Below are positions 42,905 through 51,342 of a DNA stretch of 64,000 nucleotides, piece by piece. Source of the DNA: Treponema sp. GTDB lineage: Bacteria > Spirochaetota > Spirochaetia > Treponematales > Treponemataceae. A model generated the notes under the pieces. The model searched no databases. It was not told the origin of the DNA and worked only from the letters and a program-made list of their open reading frames with translations. Made by a program: the position numbers and the translations under genes. Numbering within the stretch: the first letter of the stretch is position 1; every line of letters starts with the position of its first letter. Where the stretch lies: contig JAFXSM010000027.1 of the NCBI GenBank assembly GCA_017525605.1, positions 1 through 64,000 on the forward strand, given 5' to 3'.

Positions 42905-43513
42905 TTACAGATTCGCAACGTCAAGCGGAATCTGCTTGTAGCTGCCGTCGCTCTGCCTTTCGTAAAATCTCATGTAGGTTTTCGAGCTTGCCACCTGCAT
43001 TGATTCCGTGATAGCGTCCATTGCCTTCTTCCATGTCGGGTCTTTGATGTTGAGGCGGCGAAGACCAAGAACACGGCTCGTGCTTACAAGTCCGCTCTTT
43101 CCAACATTGAAAGCGTCGTCTACAATCGCACGGAGGTTTTCGTTTGCTCCTTCGCTCCAGCTTGCAATGCACTTGTCAATCAGCTGCTTTGCAACCTGTA
43201 ATTTTTCGTTGAACTGAATCGTGTCGTTCACGGCGACCATTACTTTGTACTTGCCGTCAAAGCTCGTGAGCGTTACATTACCCTTAGCCCCGCCGTATTT
43301 TTTAGCCCCGCTGTCCTTGGCAGATTCCGCAAGGAAGTCCTGCACACGAAGCCAGATTGACTTCTTGAACTCAATGAGTCTGTCGCGCTCCTTGAATGTG
43401 TCTGCCATAATAGAAGTGACAGCCTCGTGCCGTTTAAGGTCAATCGATTTGATTGCTGATACAGGAACAAGTCTGCCCTGTGCGTCTTCCAGAAATTCTT
43501 TTGTGTTTGCCAT
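42905..43513 (-). CDS. DUF3164 early protein
   Basis: 202 residues. AQGRLVPVSAIKSIDLKRHE and KYGGAKGNVTLTSFDGKYKV are family landmarks. DUF3164 genes occur at this place in many Mu-like phages, near the transposase. Molecular function unknown. Confidence 0.8.
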   Translation of the reverse strand: MANTKEFLEDAQGRLVPVSAIKSIDLKRHEAVTSIMADTFKERDRLIEFKKSIWLRVQDFLAESAKDSGAKKYGGAKGNVTLTSFDGKYKVMVAVNDTIQFNEKLQVAKQLIDKCIASWSEGANENLRAIVDDAFNVGKSGLVSTSRVLGLRRLNIKDPTWKKAMDAITESMQVASSKTYMRFYERQSDGSYKQIPLDVANL

Positions 43514-43562
43514 AATTAGATCTCCTTATGATTTGATTTTTTGTTTGTGATTTTGATGAGCT

Positions 43563-43817
43563 TCATACCGCGCTCCTTCTGGGAGTTGCCAGCAGCTCTG
43601 CGATAGATGAAATTTCTAAAATGTCACAGAGGACAAGATAGATTTTTGATGATGACGTGCGCCCTGCCAGAGTGTTCGCGACTTGCGACTGAGAGCAACC
43701 CGCTCGTGCGGCGATCTCTTTCTGCGTTAGTCCGCGAAGCCTAATCTGGTAGTTCACCCATTTCCCCTTGTCAGAATCTAATCTTTGCAGACTGGGGCTT
43801 CTTGTGGCATAATCCAT
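43563..43817 (-). CDS. Ner/Cro-like early regulator
   Basis: 84 residues from MDYATRSPSLQRLDSDKGKW; the start has GGAG upstream. The helix-turn-helix is LTQKEIAARAGCSQSQVANT. It is the first gene of the leftward arm and faces the repressor gene, the position of Ner in Mu, where it lowers early transcription. Confidence 0.75.
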   Translation of the reverse strand: MDYATRSPSLQRLDSDKGKWVNYQIRLRGLTQKEIAARAGCSQSQVANTLAGRTSSSKIYLVLCDILEISSIAELLATPRRSAV

Positions 43818-43947
43818 ATAGGACTCCTTGCAAGGTAATTTCCTTGCGCTGTGGTTTAAGCCGTCAGAAGAAAACTTGTGCAAAATGTCTTTTCTGTCGG
43901 CTTTTTTTGTAATCGTGTAATAAATCTTTATTTATCACCGATAATCA

Positions 43948-43990
43948 AATATAGCCCGATTGGGCTAATAAGTCAAGCAAAATAGGGCTA
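43948..43990 (-). promoter_or_regulatory. Early promoter with repressor operators
   Basis: On the minus strand TTGACT (43971-43976), a 17-base spacer and TATATT (43948-43953) form a near-consensus promoter for the early operon. The spacer holds the dyad TAGCCC-AATC-GGGCTA (43952-43967), and a half site TAGGGCTA lies at 43983-43990 by the repressor start. Repressor on the dyad would block the early promoter. Confidence 0.75.
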
Positions 43991-43994
43991 AGTT

Positions 43995-44858
43995 ATGACA
44001 GAAATTTCATCTTTTTTGGCTGAAATTAGAAAAGAAAAGGGATTTAGTCAGCAAAAAATGGCTGACTGGTTTCAAATTCCTCAGCGTACATGGGCTAATT
44101 ATGAAACTGGGAGGTCTGACCCAAATTTAGGCTTTTTAATAAAGCTTCATGAAAGAGGATATGAAATTCCTGGTCTTACAGACGGAAGTGCAAAAGAAGT
44201 TCTTGATAAAATATCAAACGAAACAGGACTGACACATGATGAGATATACCGCCAACGGATTGAGCAACTAAAAGATTTGCCACCTGAAACAACAGTAGAA
44301 AACTTTCCGCCCGCTGATTACAAACAGGAACTAAACCAGAACGCCCCCGCTGTACCTTCTCAGGCTTTCGACATTTTCCGTTTAAGACACGGAACAACCG
44401 TAACACTTGCTGCAACAGAGACTGATTTTGATGCACTCGTACTTCTTCCAGTTTTCACACAGACGGCGGCGGCAGGAAAAGGACAGCCCGAAACTCAACT
44501 TCAAGAAATCGATAAATATATCCCGATTGTGTTGGAAATGCTCGGCGGAGCAAACCCACGCAACTGTGGAATTGTCCGTGTCGTTGGTGACAGCATGACA
44601 GATATGAATTTGTTTAACGGTGATTTCGTGATTTTCGACCGAACGCAAATCGAAGGCGACGGAGTTTATGTAATCAGCATCGGAAGCGATGTCAGAGTTA
44701 AGCACTTGGAATACCGCCCGATAGAAAGAAAAATCGTCATCAGCTCGGAGAATGCAAAACGCTATCCAAACCCGGAGATTATCAGCTACGAACAGGCAGA
44801 AAACATTCTCCGCATCCACGGAAAAGTCATCAGCTGGATTCATAAACATCCGTACTAG
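43995..44858 (+). CDS. LexA/CI-type phage repressor (HTH plus S24 peptidase)
   Basis: 287 residues. N-terminal helix-turn-helix (FSQQKMADWFQIPQRTWANY) and C-terminal S24 domain with Ser200 in VGDSMTDM and Lys236 in VRVKHLEY. A cleavage site is likely at Ala160-Gly161 in QTAAAGKG, with LexA-like spacing to Ser and Lys. Self-cleavage on RecA activation would induce the prophage, unlike Mu c. It diverges from the early genes over shared operators. Confidence 0.9.
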   Translation: MTEISSFLAEIRKEKGFSQQKMADWFQIPQRTWANYETGRSDPNLGFLIKLHERGYEIPGLTDGSAKEVLDKISNETGLTHDEIYRQRIEQLKDLPPETTVENFPPADYKQELNQNAPAVPSQAFDIFRLRHGTTVTLAATETDFDALVLLPVFTQTAAAGKGQPETQLQEIDKYIPIVLEMLGGANPRNCGIVRVVGDSMTDMNLFNGDFVIFDRTQIEGDGVYVISIGSDVRVKHLEYRPIERKIVISSENAKRYPNPEIISYEQAENILRIHGKVISWIHKHPY

Positions 44859-44914
44859 GAGCGTAAAAAAACAGCGGAACGAGCAACGCCCGCCCCGCCG
44901 CCAAAGGAGGATAC

Positions 44915-44986
44915 ATGCATCAGATGTGCTGTGTACATTATGAGCATACCAAAAAAGAAACCGCCGTGTGTTTTAACGGCGGTTAA
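44915..44986 (+). CDS. 23-codon ORF with strong ribosome site
   Basis: AAAGGAGG stands 4 bases before an ATG that opens MHQMCCVHYEHTKKETAVCF-NGG. The last codons lie in the 44959-44984 hairpin, so translation would disturb the hairpin. May be a leader peptide, or chance. Confidence 0.35.
   Translation: MHQMCCVHYEHTKKETAVCFNGG
44959..44984 (-). terminator. Terminator of the tail-fibre assembly gene
   Basis: AACCGCCG/CGGCGGTT stem, followed on the minus strand by TCTTTTTTG, 20 bases beyond the stop of the minus-strand gene at 45007. Confidence 0.75.
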
Positions 44987-45006
44987 AAGTGATTCAGTCT
45001 TAGTTG

Positions 45007-45489
45007 TTATTCCGGCATCTCCGGCCACACAACATTCCTTGGAAAGCCGCTCTGTGCAGGAATATCTCTCAGTGCCTGTACATATGCGAGCAGTTTTTCA
45101 TAGTATTCCTGGCTGTCGTTTGTCTCCACGCCTAATGCGCTCTGCTGCTGATACCTCTGAATCCGCCACTCCACATCATCAATCAGGGAATCTCGTCTTC
45201 GCCTTACCTGCTCGGAAATCTGCTCGTCACTGGGCGGTGGGGGATCTTCGAGCGTGGGTTTCTCTCCCTTATGAAATGTGATGACTTTGCCCGATGCCTG
45301 ACCGTCCATAAGTGCCATGTGCTCTGCGGCAGTAAGAACTGTGAAATCATACAGTTTCATATTGCCGTCCTCATCAGTCACGCTGTCAGGCAGGTAAAAT
45401 CCGTAATTTTCACCGTCCATCGTTCCAGCAAAAACACAACCGCTGTAATCAACAGATTCCTCTGTTTCCTTTCCGTTTTCCTCTGGCAT
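45007..45489 (-). CDS. Tail fibre assembly chaperone-like protein
   Basis: 160 residues. The C-terminal half, RRRRDSLIDDVEWRIQRYQQ and LAYVQALRDIPAQSGFP with a final VVWPEMP, is the standard ending of tail-fibre assembly proteins. GGAGG precedes the ATG. It lies 20 kb away from the fibre gene and alone on the minus strand in the rightward arm, an unusual place, and has its own terminator. Confidence 0.78.
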   Translation of the reverse strand: MPEENGKETEESVDYSGCVFAGTMDGENYGFYLPDSVTDEDGNMKLYDFTVLTAAEHMALMDGQASGKVITFHKGEKPTLEDPPPPSDEQISEQVRRRRDSLIDDVEWRIQRYQQQSALGVETNDSQEYYEKLLAYVQALRDIPAQSGFPRNVVWPEMPE

Positions 45490-45613
45490 AGTATTTTCCT
45501 CCGCAAAAAAGAATTTCTACAAGAATACCTCCGATAACACCTGCAAGTATTTTAAGCGGCGTTAAAACATTTCCTCCGGCACGCTCTGCTACCCTATGGG
45601 AAGAGGTGAAAAA

Positions 45614-46177
45614 ATGCTAAAAATAAAAGTATGGCGAAATCGCAAATCCTACGACTTCAAGGCTGACAAAACCAAGCCAGACGGCTTCGACAACAACTGG
45701 AAGAACAACAGCCTTGACCTGCTCATGCTCATAGACGAGGAGAAAGGCATCTTCACGCCGCTCTTCCAGTGCCACGTCCAGACGGTAGCAAACTACTGCT
45801 TCGGTGATATGGCGACGGGGGACAATCTGCCACACGGCGACACGGTTGCGGCAGGAGAATTCACGCTCAAATGCTTTGTTGAGCCAAGAGCCTTTCACGG
45901 AGAAATCCACGCAATCACAAGGACAAAAGACCTTGACGGTCAGACAATCGACAGGAACGCAATGCAGACCACGGCGGGCGGATTCCAGAACGGACGCTGG
46001 CTGGTTCATGACCGCCACAGCCCCAGGCTCGGAAAGGACACGAACTTCGCATGGTCGGCGGGGTGCTTCATCCTTTCATCAGACGACCTCGCGCGGCTCA
46101 ACTCAATACTCAAAAACGAGGGCGTAAAGGCCGGAGACGAAATCAGCGGAGAAGTAATCGAGGAGGCACAGAAATGA
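45614..46177 (+). CDS. Putative endolysin, DUF5675/L,D-transpeptidase-like
   Basis: 187 residues from MLKIKVWRNRKSYDF; GAGGTG precedes this ATG. GRWLVHDRHSPRLGKDTNFA followed by WSAGCFILSSDDL resembles the H...S-x-G-C motif of DUF5675 and YkuD-type peptidoglycan enzymes. It is the first gene of the lysis cluster and overlaps the holin-like gene by four bases (ATGA). Peptidoglycan cleavage is inferred from motif and position. Confidence 0.6.
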   Translation: MLKIKVWRNRKSYDFKADKTKPDGFDNNWKNNSLDLLMLIDEEKGIFTPLFQCHVQTVANYCFGDMATGDNLPHGDTVAAGEFTLKCFVEPRAFHGEIHAITRTKDLDGQTIDRNAMQTTAGGFQNGRWLVHDRHSPRLGKDTNFAWSAGCFILSSDDLARLNSILKNEGVKAGDEISGEVIEEAQK

Positions 46178-46479
46178 GCGTTGATTTAAGCAAACTGTTA
46201 CCAGCGGCGGTCATCGTCGCGATAATCCTCACGGTAATCCTCACCGAAATCATCAAGAGGGCGGACAAGAAAGACAGGCTCAAAGGATACAGGATTTATG
46301 TTCCGGCAATCCTGAGCGGGCTTGAATCCGCCGTGCTCGCTTTCGGGGAGTTCTTCATCTGGAAGCAGGTTCCGTTCTACTGGGCGGTGATTTTTGCCGT
46401 GAGCGTCTTCGGCTACGAGGCAATCTACAGAAAAATCAAGACCTGGATGGGCATAGATGAAACTGCTGCAAACACTTAA
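46174..46479 (+). CDS. Holin-like membrane protein
   Basis: 101 residues. Transmembrane segments LLPAAVIVAIILTVILTEII, then YVPAILSGLESAVLAFGEFF and FYWAVIFAVSVFGYEAI with a basic cytoplasmic end fit a small holin. GAGG precedes the ATG; an in-frame upstream extension is unlikely because it reads across the endolysin gene. Confidence 0.65.
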   Translation: MSVDLSKLLPAAVIVAIILTVILTEIIKRADKKDRLKGYRIYVPAILSGLESAVLAFGEFFIWKQVPFYWAVIFAVSVFGYEAIYRKIKTWMGIDETAANT

Positions 46480-46792
46480 AACACCCCTTGCGCTCGTCGG
46501 CCTGCTCGCACTCGGAATCCTGACAGGAGCTTTTTTTTTCAGGAAGCAGGGCGCAAGAAAGGACGACGAGGCGCAGAAGGCAAAAGAGGAAAAGAAGAAT
46601 GAGATTGAGAGTACCCCTGCTGACGCTCTTGTTTCTGACGCTGACAACGCAGACGAGCTTCGCACAGAAAAAGACAGAATCAAAGACGACTTCCGCCAGC
46701 GAATACGGAATCGACTTGACGAGGAGCTACACAGGCTCGCAGGTTCTGGCTCTGATTCAGATTGTGGAGCAGGAAGCGGAGCAGTCGATTGA
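46457..46792 (+). CDS. Inner-membrane spanin-like protein (Rz-like)
   Basis: 111 residues: N-terminal membrane anchor (TPLALVGLLALGILTGAFFF) then a highly charged helical part (KAKEEKKNEIESTPADALVS). An ORF with a signal peptide is nested in another frame from 46599, the classic Rz/Rz1 arrangement. Confidence 0.55.
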   Translation: MKLLQTLKTPLALVGLLALGILTGAFFFRKQGARKDDEAQKAKEEKKNEIESTPADALVSDADNADELRTEKDRIKDDFRQRIRNRLDEELHRLAGSGSDSDCGAGSGAVD

Positions 46793-46991
46793 TGAGGCCT
46801 TCAATGAAGGTTACAAACAAGGCCTGCTTGCTGCCGCTCCCGATGCCGAGTACTGGCGGGTAAGAGCCACACAATACGAAGCTGAAATCACACGGCTCAA
46901 AAAAGAAAGATGGATTTATGCCTTCGGCGGTTTCGGCTTCGGGATTGTTTTAGGCGGGGGCTTCGGCCTAACGGTAAGGTTACAGAACTGA
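46599..46991 (+). CDS. Overlapping secreted membrane protein (possible outer spanin partner)
   Basis: 130 residues, in a different frame from the Rz-like gene for 194 bases. Signal peptide MRLRVPLLTLLFLTLTTQTS ending FAQ, a helical middle, and a C-terminal hydrophobic segment GGFGFGIVLGGGFGLTV. No lipobox cysteine is present, so it is not a standard Rz1 lipoprotein. Confidence 0.5.
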   Translation: MRLRVPLLTLLFLTLTTQTSFAQKKTESKTTSASEYGIDLTRSYTGSQVLALIQIVEQEAEQSIDEAFNEGYKQGLLAAAPDAEYWRVRATQYEAEITRLKKERWIYAFGGFGFGIVLGGGFGLTVRLQN

Positions 46992-47064
46992 TTTATTAAC
47001 GCCTCTTAAAACACGGGCGTTTCTTCGTTTTGGTAACATTCAGTCAAAGGGAGTAAACACAGAT

Positions 47065-47445
47065 ATGGAAATTGCAAAATTCGTTCTGAGCTGCGTGGGA
47101 AGCTTCATCGCCGTGAGCGGCTTCTTCATGGGAATCTGGAAAAACTACAGCAAAAAAACGGACGACAAAATCAAATCGATCCAGCAGCAGGCGGACAAGA
47201 AGATAAGGGAAACGGAAGCCCACGCACAGCTTGAAATCAACGAGGTGCGCGAAGGCTCAATCGCAAAGTCGGAGAAACTTGAAAGGCGGATCGCTGCCCT
47301 TGAGAAGAACGTGACCGACCTGCAACGTGACGTGAATCTCAACCTGGGGCAGCGGCTCTCAAACATTGAGGGCGAAATGAAGGGCATGAACAACATCCTC
47401 AAACAGATACAGGGCTGGTTCATCAACAACACACCTAGAGGCTAG
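47065..47445 (+). CDS. Membrane-anchored coiled-coil protein (Mu gp25/DUF2730-like)
   Basis: 126 residues. N-terminal membrane segment (FVLSCVGSFIAVSGFFMGIW) followed by a coiled coil (KLERRIAALEKNVTDLQRDV). Position before the gp26/gp27-like genes and shape fit DUF2730 of Mu-like phages. GGGAG lies upstream of the ATG. Confidence 0.6.
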   Translation: MEIAKFVLSCVGSFIAVSGFFMGIWKNYSKKTDDKIKSIQQQADKKIRETEAHAQLEINEVREGSIAKSEKLERRIAALEKNVTDLQRDVNLNLGQRLSNIEGEMKGMNNILKQIQGWFINNTPRG

Positions 47446-47447
47446 GA

Positions 47448-47732
47448 ATGAAAGACATATTCATCGGCAATCAGCGGATTCTCATTTTGCAGGGAATCGA
47501 AAAAAATATAACTCTCTCAAACGAAATGGCACAAAGGCTTCTCCGGGTTTACGGTCATACGCTCCCGCTTGAAAAGGTAAACGCAATCTGTCTTTGGCTT
47601 GAACAGAGAGGACTTGTAACAATCGAAAATCTCAGCGAAAGCCTCTGGACTATGAAGCTCACAAAGCACGGTCAGGAAGTTGCTCTCGGCTACGCTAGGG
47701 AAGAAGGCGTTGACTTGCCTGTGGAGGATTAG
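47448..47732 (+). CDS. Mu gp26-like winged-helix protein
   Basis: 94 residues (ILILQGIEKNITLSNEMAQR, then CLWLEQRGLVTIENL), a small winged helix matching the protein found between DUF2730 and DUF3486 genes in Mu-like phages. Probably involved in DNA packaging initiation; not proven. Confidence 0.65.
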   Translation: MKDIFIGNQRILILQGIEKNITLSNEMAQRLLRVYGHTLPLEKVNAICLWLEQRGLVTIENLSESLWTMKLTKHGQEVALGYAREEGVDLPVED

Positions 47733-47735
47733 TCT

Positions 47736-48293
47736 ATGGGTCAGAAATCAAGCATCGACAAACTCGCTCCAGAACTCCGCTCCAGGCTCATAGAGCTTTT
47801 ACAAAATCCTTCCGTAACTCAAAAAGAAATCGTCGAGCTGATAAACGCCGAGGCCGGCGAGAATGTGGTAAGCAAAAGCAGCGTGAACCGCTACAAGCTC
47901 CGCATGGATAAATTCGCCGCCAAGACAAGGGAAGCCCGCGAGGTCGCGGACATCTACATCGAAAAATACGGCACGGAAAACAGGAACAAGCTCGGCAAAG
48001 TCGCAAACGAATATATCCGGCTCATGGTGTTCGACCTCATAACAGAGCTTGAGGACTTAAAAGACAACGGCGGAGAGGTAAAGCCAGAAGACCTCTCGGA
48101 AATCATCTACAAGGTTTCGAGGGCAATCAAGGAACTGGAGCAGGCTGACAAGCTCAACGCACAGCGTGAGGCAGAAATCAAGGCCGAGGCAATGAAAGAA
48201 GCCGCAGAAAAATTTGAGACAGTCTGCAAGCAGAAAGGAATCACGCAGGAAACAAGAGATTTGTTCAACAGAGAGGTTTTCAACATACAATGA
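47736..48293 (+). CDS. Terminase small subunit (Mu gp27, DUF3486-like)
   Basis: 185 residues. Front part QKSSIDKLAPELRSRLIELL then QKEIVELIN and SKSSVNRYKLRM is a DNA-binding helix-turn-helix as in DUF3486. Helical rest. Its stop overlaps the large terminase start. Confidence 0.82.
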   Translation: MGQKSSIDKLAPELRSRLIELLQNPSVTQKEIVELINAEAGENVVSKSSVNRYKLRMDKFAAKTREAREVADIYIEKYGTENRNKLGKVANEYIRLMVFDLITELEDLKDNGGEVKPEDLSEIIYKVSRAIKELEQADKLNAQREAEIKAEAMKEAAEKFETVCKQKGITQETRDLFNREVFNIQ

Positions 48294-49774
48294 CACTTGA
48301 AGAGGCTCGAAGCAAGGAAGTCCTTCTTCCGTATCAGAAAGAATGGCTCAAAGATAAATCTCTCGTGAAAGTTTGGGAAAAATCCCGCCGTATCGGAGCG
48401 TCTTATGTCGAGGCGTTGAATTGCGTACTCATTGCGATGATGGCGAAGTCTGCGGGCGGAATGAACTGTTTCTATCTCTCATACTCAAAGGAAATGACAC
48501 AGCAGTTCATCACGGACAGCGCATTTTGGGCACACGCTCTCGGCATTGTCTGCTCCGATATGGAAGAGGTGGTCATAAAGGACGAGGACAAGGATATTCT
48601 GGTCTACAGAATCCGCTTTGATTCAGGCTTCGAAATCTGCGGACTTCCAAGCGTGCCTCGCTCACTCCGTTCAAAGCAAGGTCATGTCGTAATCGATGAG
48701 GCGGCCTTCGTTGACGATCTTGCTGAGCTTCTTAAAGCGGCGATGGCTCTTTTGATGTGGGGCGGTTCGGTCTCAATCCTCTCAACCCACAACGGAGACG
48801 ACAACCCTTTCAATCTTTTAATCCAGCAGATACATTCGGGCGACAAGGATTATTCGCTCCATCACACCACCATTACTGATGCGCTCACCGACGGTCTTTA
48901 CAGGCGAATCTGTGAGACCAAGGACGAGGAATGGTCAGAAGAAAAAGAAAAACAGTGGCTTTCTGAAATCGAAAAGACCTATGGAGACGGTGCGGACGAG
49001 GAGCTTTACTGTATTCCCACAAAAGCCGGGGAGCGTTATTTCTCCGCCGAGCTTATCCGCTCCGTCGCTGTCAAAGACAAGCCTGTTTTCCGTTTTGCCG
49101 CTGAGGATTCGTTCACTTTTGAAAAATCAGAGAAAAGGGAAAAGCAGATTCTCAAATGGTTCAAGGAAGTCAAGCCGACTTTGCTCTCTACCGACCTGCC
49201 TGTTTGTGCAGGAGAGGACTTTGCGCGCTCAGGCGATATTACAGTCCTTCACTTTGACACCGAACTTGCAGACGGAAGCACGGACACGCTTTGTGAAATC
49301 GAATTGCGTAATGTGCCGTTCGAGCAGCAGAAGCAGTTCATAAACCTGTGCTTCGACACGCTCAAAAACTTTGACGGAGCAGCGTTCGACTCGCGGGGAA
49401 ACGGCCAGATGATAGCTGAATGGGCGGCTCAGGAATACCCCGGATGTATCTTCCAAGTAATGCTCACCCGCTCATGGTATGCGGAAAACTTCCCGCACTT
49501 AAAGGCAGCGTTTGAGGACGGAAAATCAAACATCCCAGACGACAGCTTTATCAAGGACGATTACAGGGTTGTCGGTTTGGTTCAGGGCATTCCGCTCATA
49601 ACAGAACGAACAGGCGGCGGACGAAGCAAACGCCACGGAGACAGCTGTGTTGCAAAAGTCATGGCACACTTCGCACACCGCGAACTTGACGGAGCTGGTT
49701 ATCAGGAAATGACTTATGAGGCGGTCGAAACGCCCAATAGATTCAGATACAGAAAAGAGGACGACGAATGGTAG
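48290..49774 (+). CDS. Terminase large subunit (Mu gp28-like)
   Basis: 494 residues. WEKSRRIGASYVEAL (deviant Walker A), HVVIDEAAFVDDLAELLKA (Walker B) and SILSTHNGDDNPF (coupling motif) form the packaging ATPase; acidic residues in VCAGEDFARSGD and FDGAAFDSRGNG fit the RNase H-like nuclease. Drives headful packaging. Confidence 0.92.
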   Translation: MTLEEARSKEVLLPYQKEWLKDKSLVKVWEKSRRIGASYVEALNCVLIAMMAKSAGGMNCFYLSYSKEMTQQFITDSAFWAHALGIVCSDMEEVVIKDEDKDILVYRIRFDSGFEICGLPSVPRSLRSKQGHVVIDEAAFVDDLAELLKAAMALLMWGGSVSILSTHNGDDNPFNLLIQQIHSGDKDYSLHHTTITDALTDGLYRRICETKDEEWSEEKEKQWLSEIEKTYGDGADEELYCIPTKAGERYFSAELIRSVAVKDKPVFRFAAEDSFTFEKSEKREKQILKWFKEVKPTLLSTDLPVCAGEDFARSGDITVLHFDTELADGSTDTLCEIELRNVPFEQQKQFINLCFDTLKNFDGAAFDSRGNGQMIAEWAAQEYPGCIFQVMLTRSWYAENFPHLKAAFEDGKSNIPDDSFIKDDYRVVGLVQGIPLITERTGGGRSKRHGDSCVAKVMAHFAHRELDGAGYQEMTYEAVETPNRFRYRKEDDEW

Positions 49775-51339
49775 GGAATAAAGAAAAAGACGAAATTGAA
49801 AACCAGGCAGGGAAAAAGCAGCTCGGAACAGAGCAGGCTTTTGCCGTTCCGTACACAAACAGAACCCCGTGGGCTGATTTCTCAATCTTAAACCGACTAA
49901 CACCAGAAAAGCTGGCGTCAATACTTCGTGATGTCCGCTCAGGCGAATGCCCCGCCGAATATCTGGAGCTTGCCCAGGATATGGAGATGAAAGATCTGCA
50001 TTACCGCTCGGTTCTCTCAACGAGAAAGGATGCGGTCTGCGGGCTTAAAATCAAAATCGAGCCGGCGAGCGATGACAAGCGAGATATGGAGATTGCTCAG
50101 GCCGTGGAGAATGACATCATCAGGAACAAATCAGCCCGCTTCGTTCCCCTCGTGCGTGACATGCTTGACGCTCTAGCAAAAGGCTTCTCCGTCTGTGAGA
50201 TTGAATGGAACACAACAAGCAAGCTGTGGAAACCGAGAAAATACACATGGAAAGACCCTCGCTGGTTTCAGTACGACAAGGAGACTGGCCAGACACCAAT
50301 GCTCCGTGACGAGCTGACAAGCGAACTTCACCCGCTTCTTCCCAATAAATTCATAATCCACGAGCCACACTTAATCAGCGGAACACAGATTGCGGGCGGT
50401 CTTGCACTCCCAGCTTTGTTTTATTTCATGCTTAAAAGCTATGATGTGACAAGTTGGGCGGCTTTCATTGACCGCTACGGATTTCCGATTCGATTAGGCA
50501 AATACAGCCGAAAGGCAACAAAAGACGACATCACAACTCTACGCCGTGCGGTCGCTTCAATCGGAGCAGACTTCGGTGCTGTCATTCCTGAAGGAGCAAC
50601 AATCGAAATCATCGAATCAAAAACAAGCGGAGAAAATTCCGATGCCTATCAAAAAATGGCAACTTGGATAGACAAGCAGATTTCAAAACTCGTTCTCGGT
50701 CAGACAATGACAACTGACGACGGCTCAAGCCGTGCACAGGGCGAAGTCCACGAGGAAGTAAGACAGGACATTGCTGCAGCAGATGCGCTCGCTGTCGCAG
50801 ACACGCTCAACTCAATGCTTGTTGTTCCTTATGTGAATTTCAATTTTGGCGAGCAGGAACGCTACCCCGAAATCATCCTGTATAAGCCCGACGAGCAGAA
50901 CATTGAGCAGGTAGTGAACGCCATCGAAAAGCTCGCACCTCACGGTCTGACAGTCCGGGCTGATGAAGTCCGCTCGCTTCTCGGTCTTTCAAAGCCGGAA
51001 GATGACGATGAAATCATCGGCGGAAGAATGCCTGTTTCAGCTCCTGAAGAAACCGATTTGAACTCAAAAAAGGAACTCAACGCTGCATCAACTGGCAAGC
51101 AGTCCGATTCGAGCTTTGTTTCTGACATCGAATCGGACTACGCAAGCGACCTTGTACCAATCAGCGACGAAATAGCGGAAGTGTTGGAAAAGGCAGCGGA
51201 CAAAGCAACAGACTTTGACAGCTTCAAGGCGGAACTTTTGCGGCTCTCGTCAGAATGGAGCGCGGACAAAATCGCCGACCTGATGGCGATAGCGTTCTTC
51301 TCAGCTCGTGCCAAAGGCGACAACAATTTTGCAGGGTAA
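49768..51339 (+). CDS. Portal protein (Mu gp29, DUF935-like)
   Basis: 523 residues. LELAQDMEMKDLHYRSVLST followed by RKDAVCGLK is the DUF935 hallmark, and ARFVPLVRDMLDALAKGFSV and the GQTMTTDDGSSRAQGEVHEE loop agree. Forms the dodecamer through which DNA enters. Confidence 0.92.
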   Translation: MVGNKEKDEIENQAGKKQLGTEQAFAVPYTNRTPWADFSILNRLTPEKLASILRDVRSGECPAEYLELAQDMEMKDLHYRSVLSTRKDAVCGLKIKIEPASDDKRDMEIAQAVENDIIRNKSARFVPLVRDMLDALAKGFSVCEIEWNTTSKLWKPRKYTWKDPRWFQYDKETGQTPMLRDELTSELHPLLPNKFIIHEPHLISGTQIAGGLALPALFYFMLKSYDVTSWAAFIDRYGFPIRLGKYSRKATKDDITTLRRAVASIGADFGAVIPEGATIEIIESKTSGENSDAYQKMATWIDKQISKLVLGQTMTTDDGSSRAQGEVHEEVRQDIAAADALAVADTLNSMLVVPYVNFNFGEQERYPEIILYKPDEQNIEQVVNAIEKLAPHGLTVRADEVRSLLGLSKPEDDDEIIGGRMPVSAPEETDLNSKKELNAASTGKQSDSSFVSDIESDYASDLVPISDEIAEVLEKAADKATDFDSFKAELLRLSSEWSADKIADLMAIAFFSARAKGDNNFAG

Positions 51340-51342
51340 AAA

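Noticed and set aside
45492..45600. A small hydrophobic minus-strand peptide (LKILAGVIGGILVEILF) upstream of the fibre assembly gene
   Set aside because: No start codon is available in that frame and it overlaps the neighbouring gene start.
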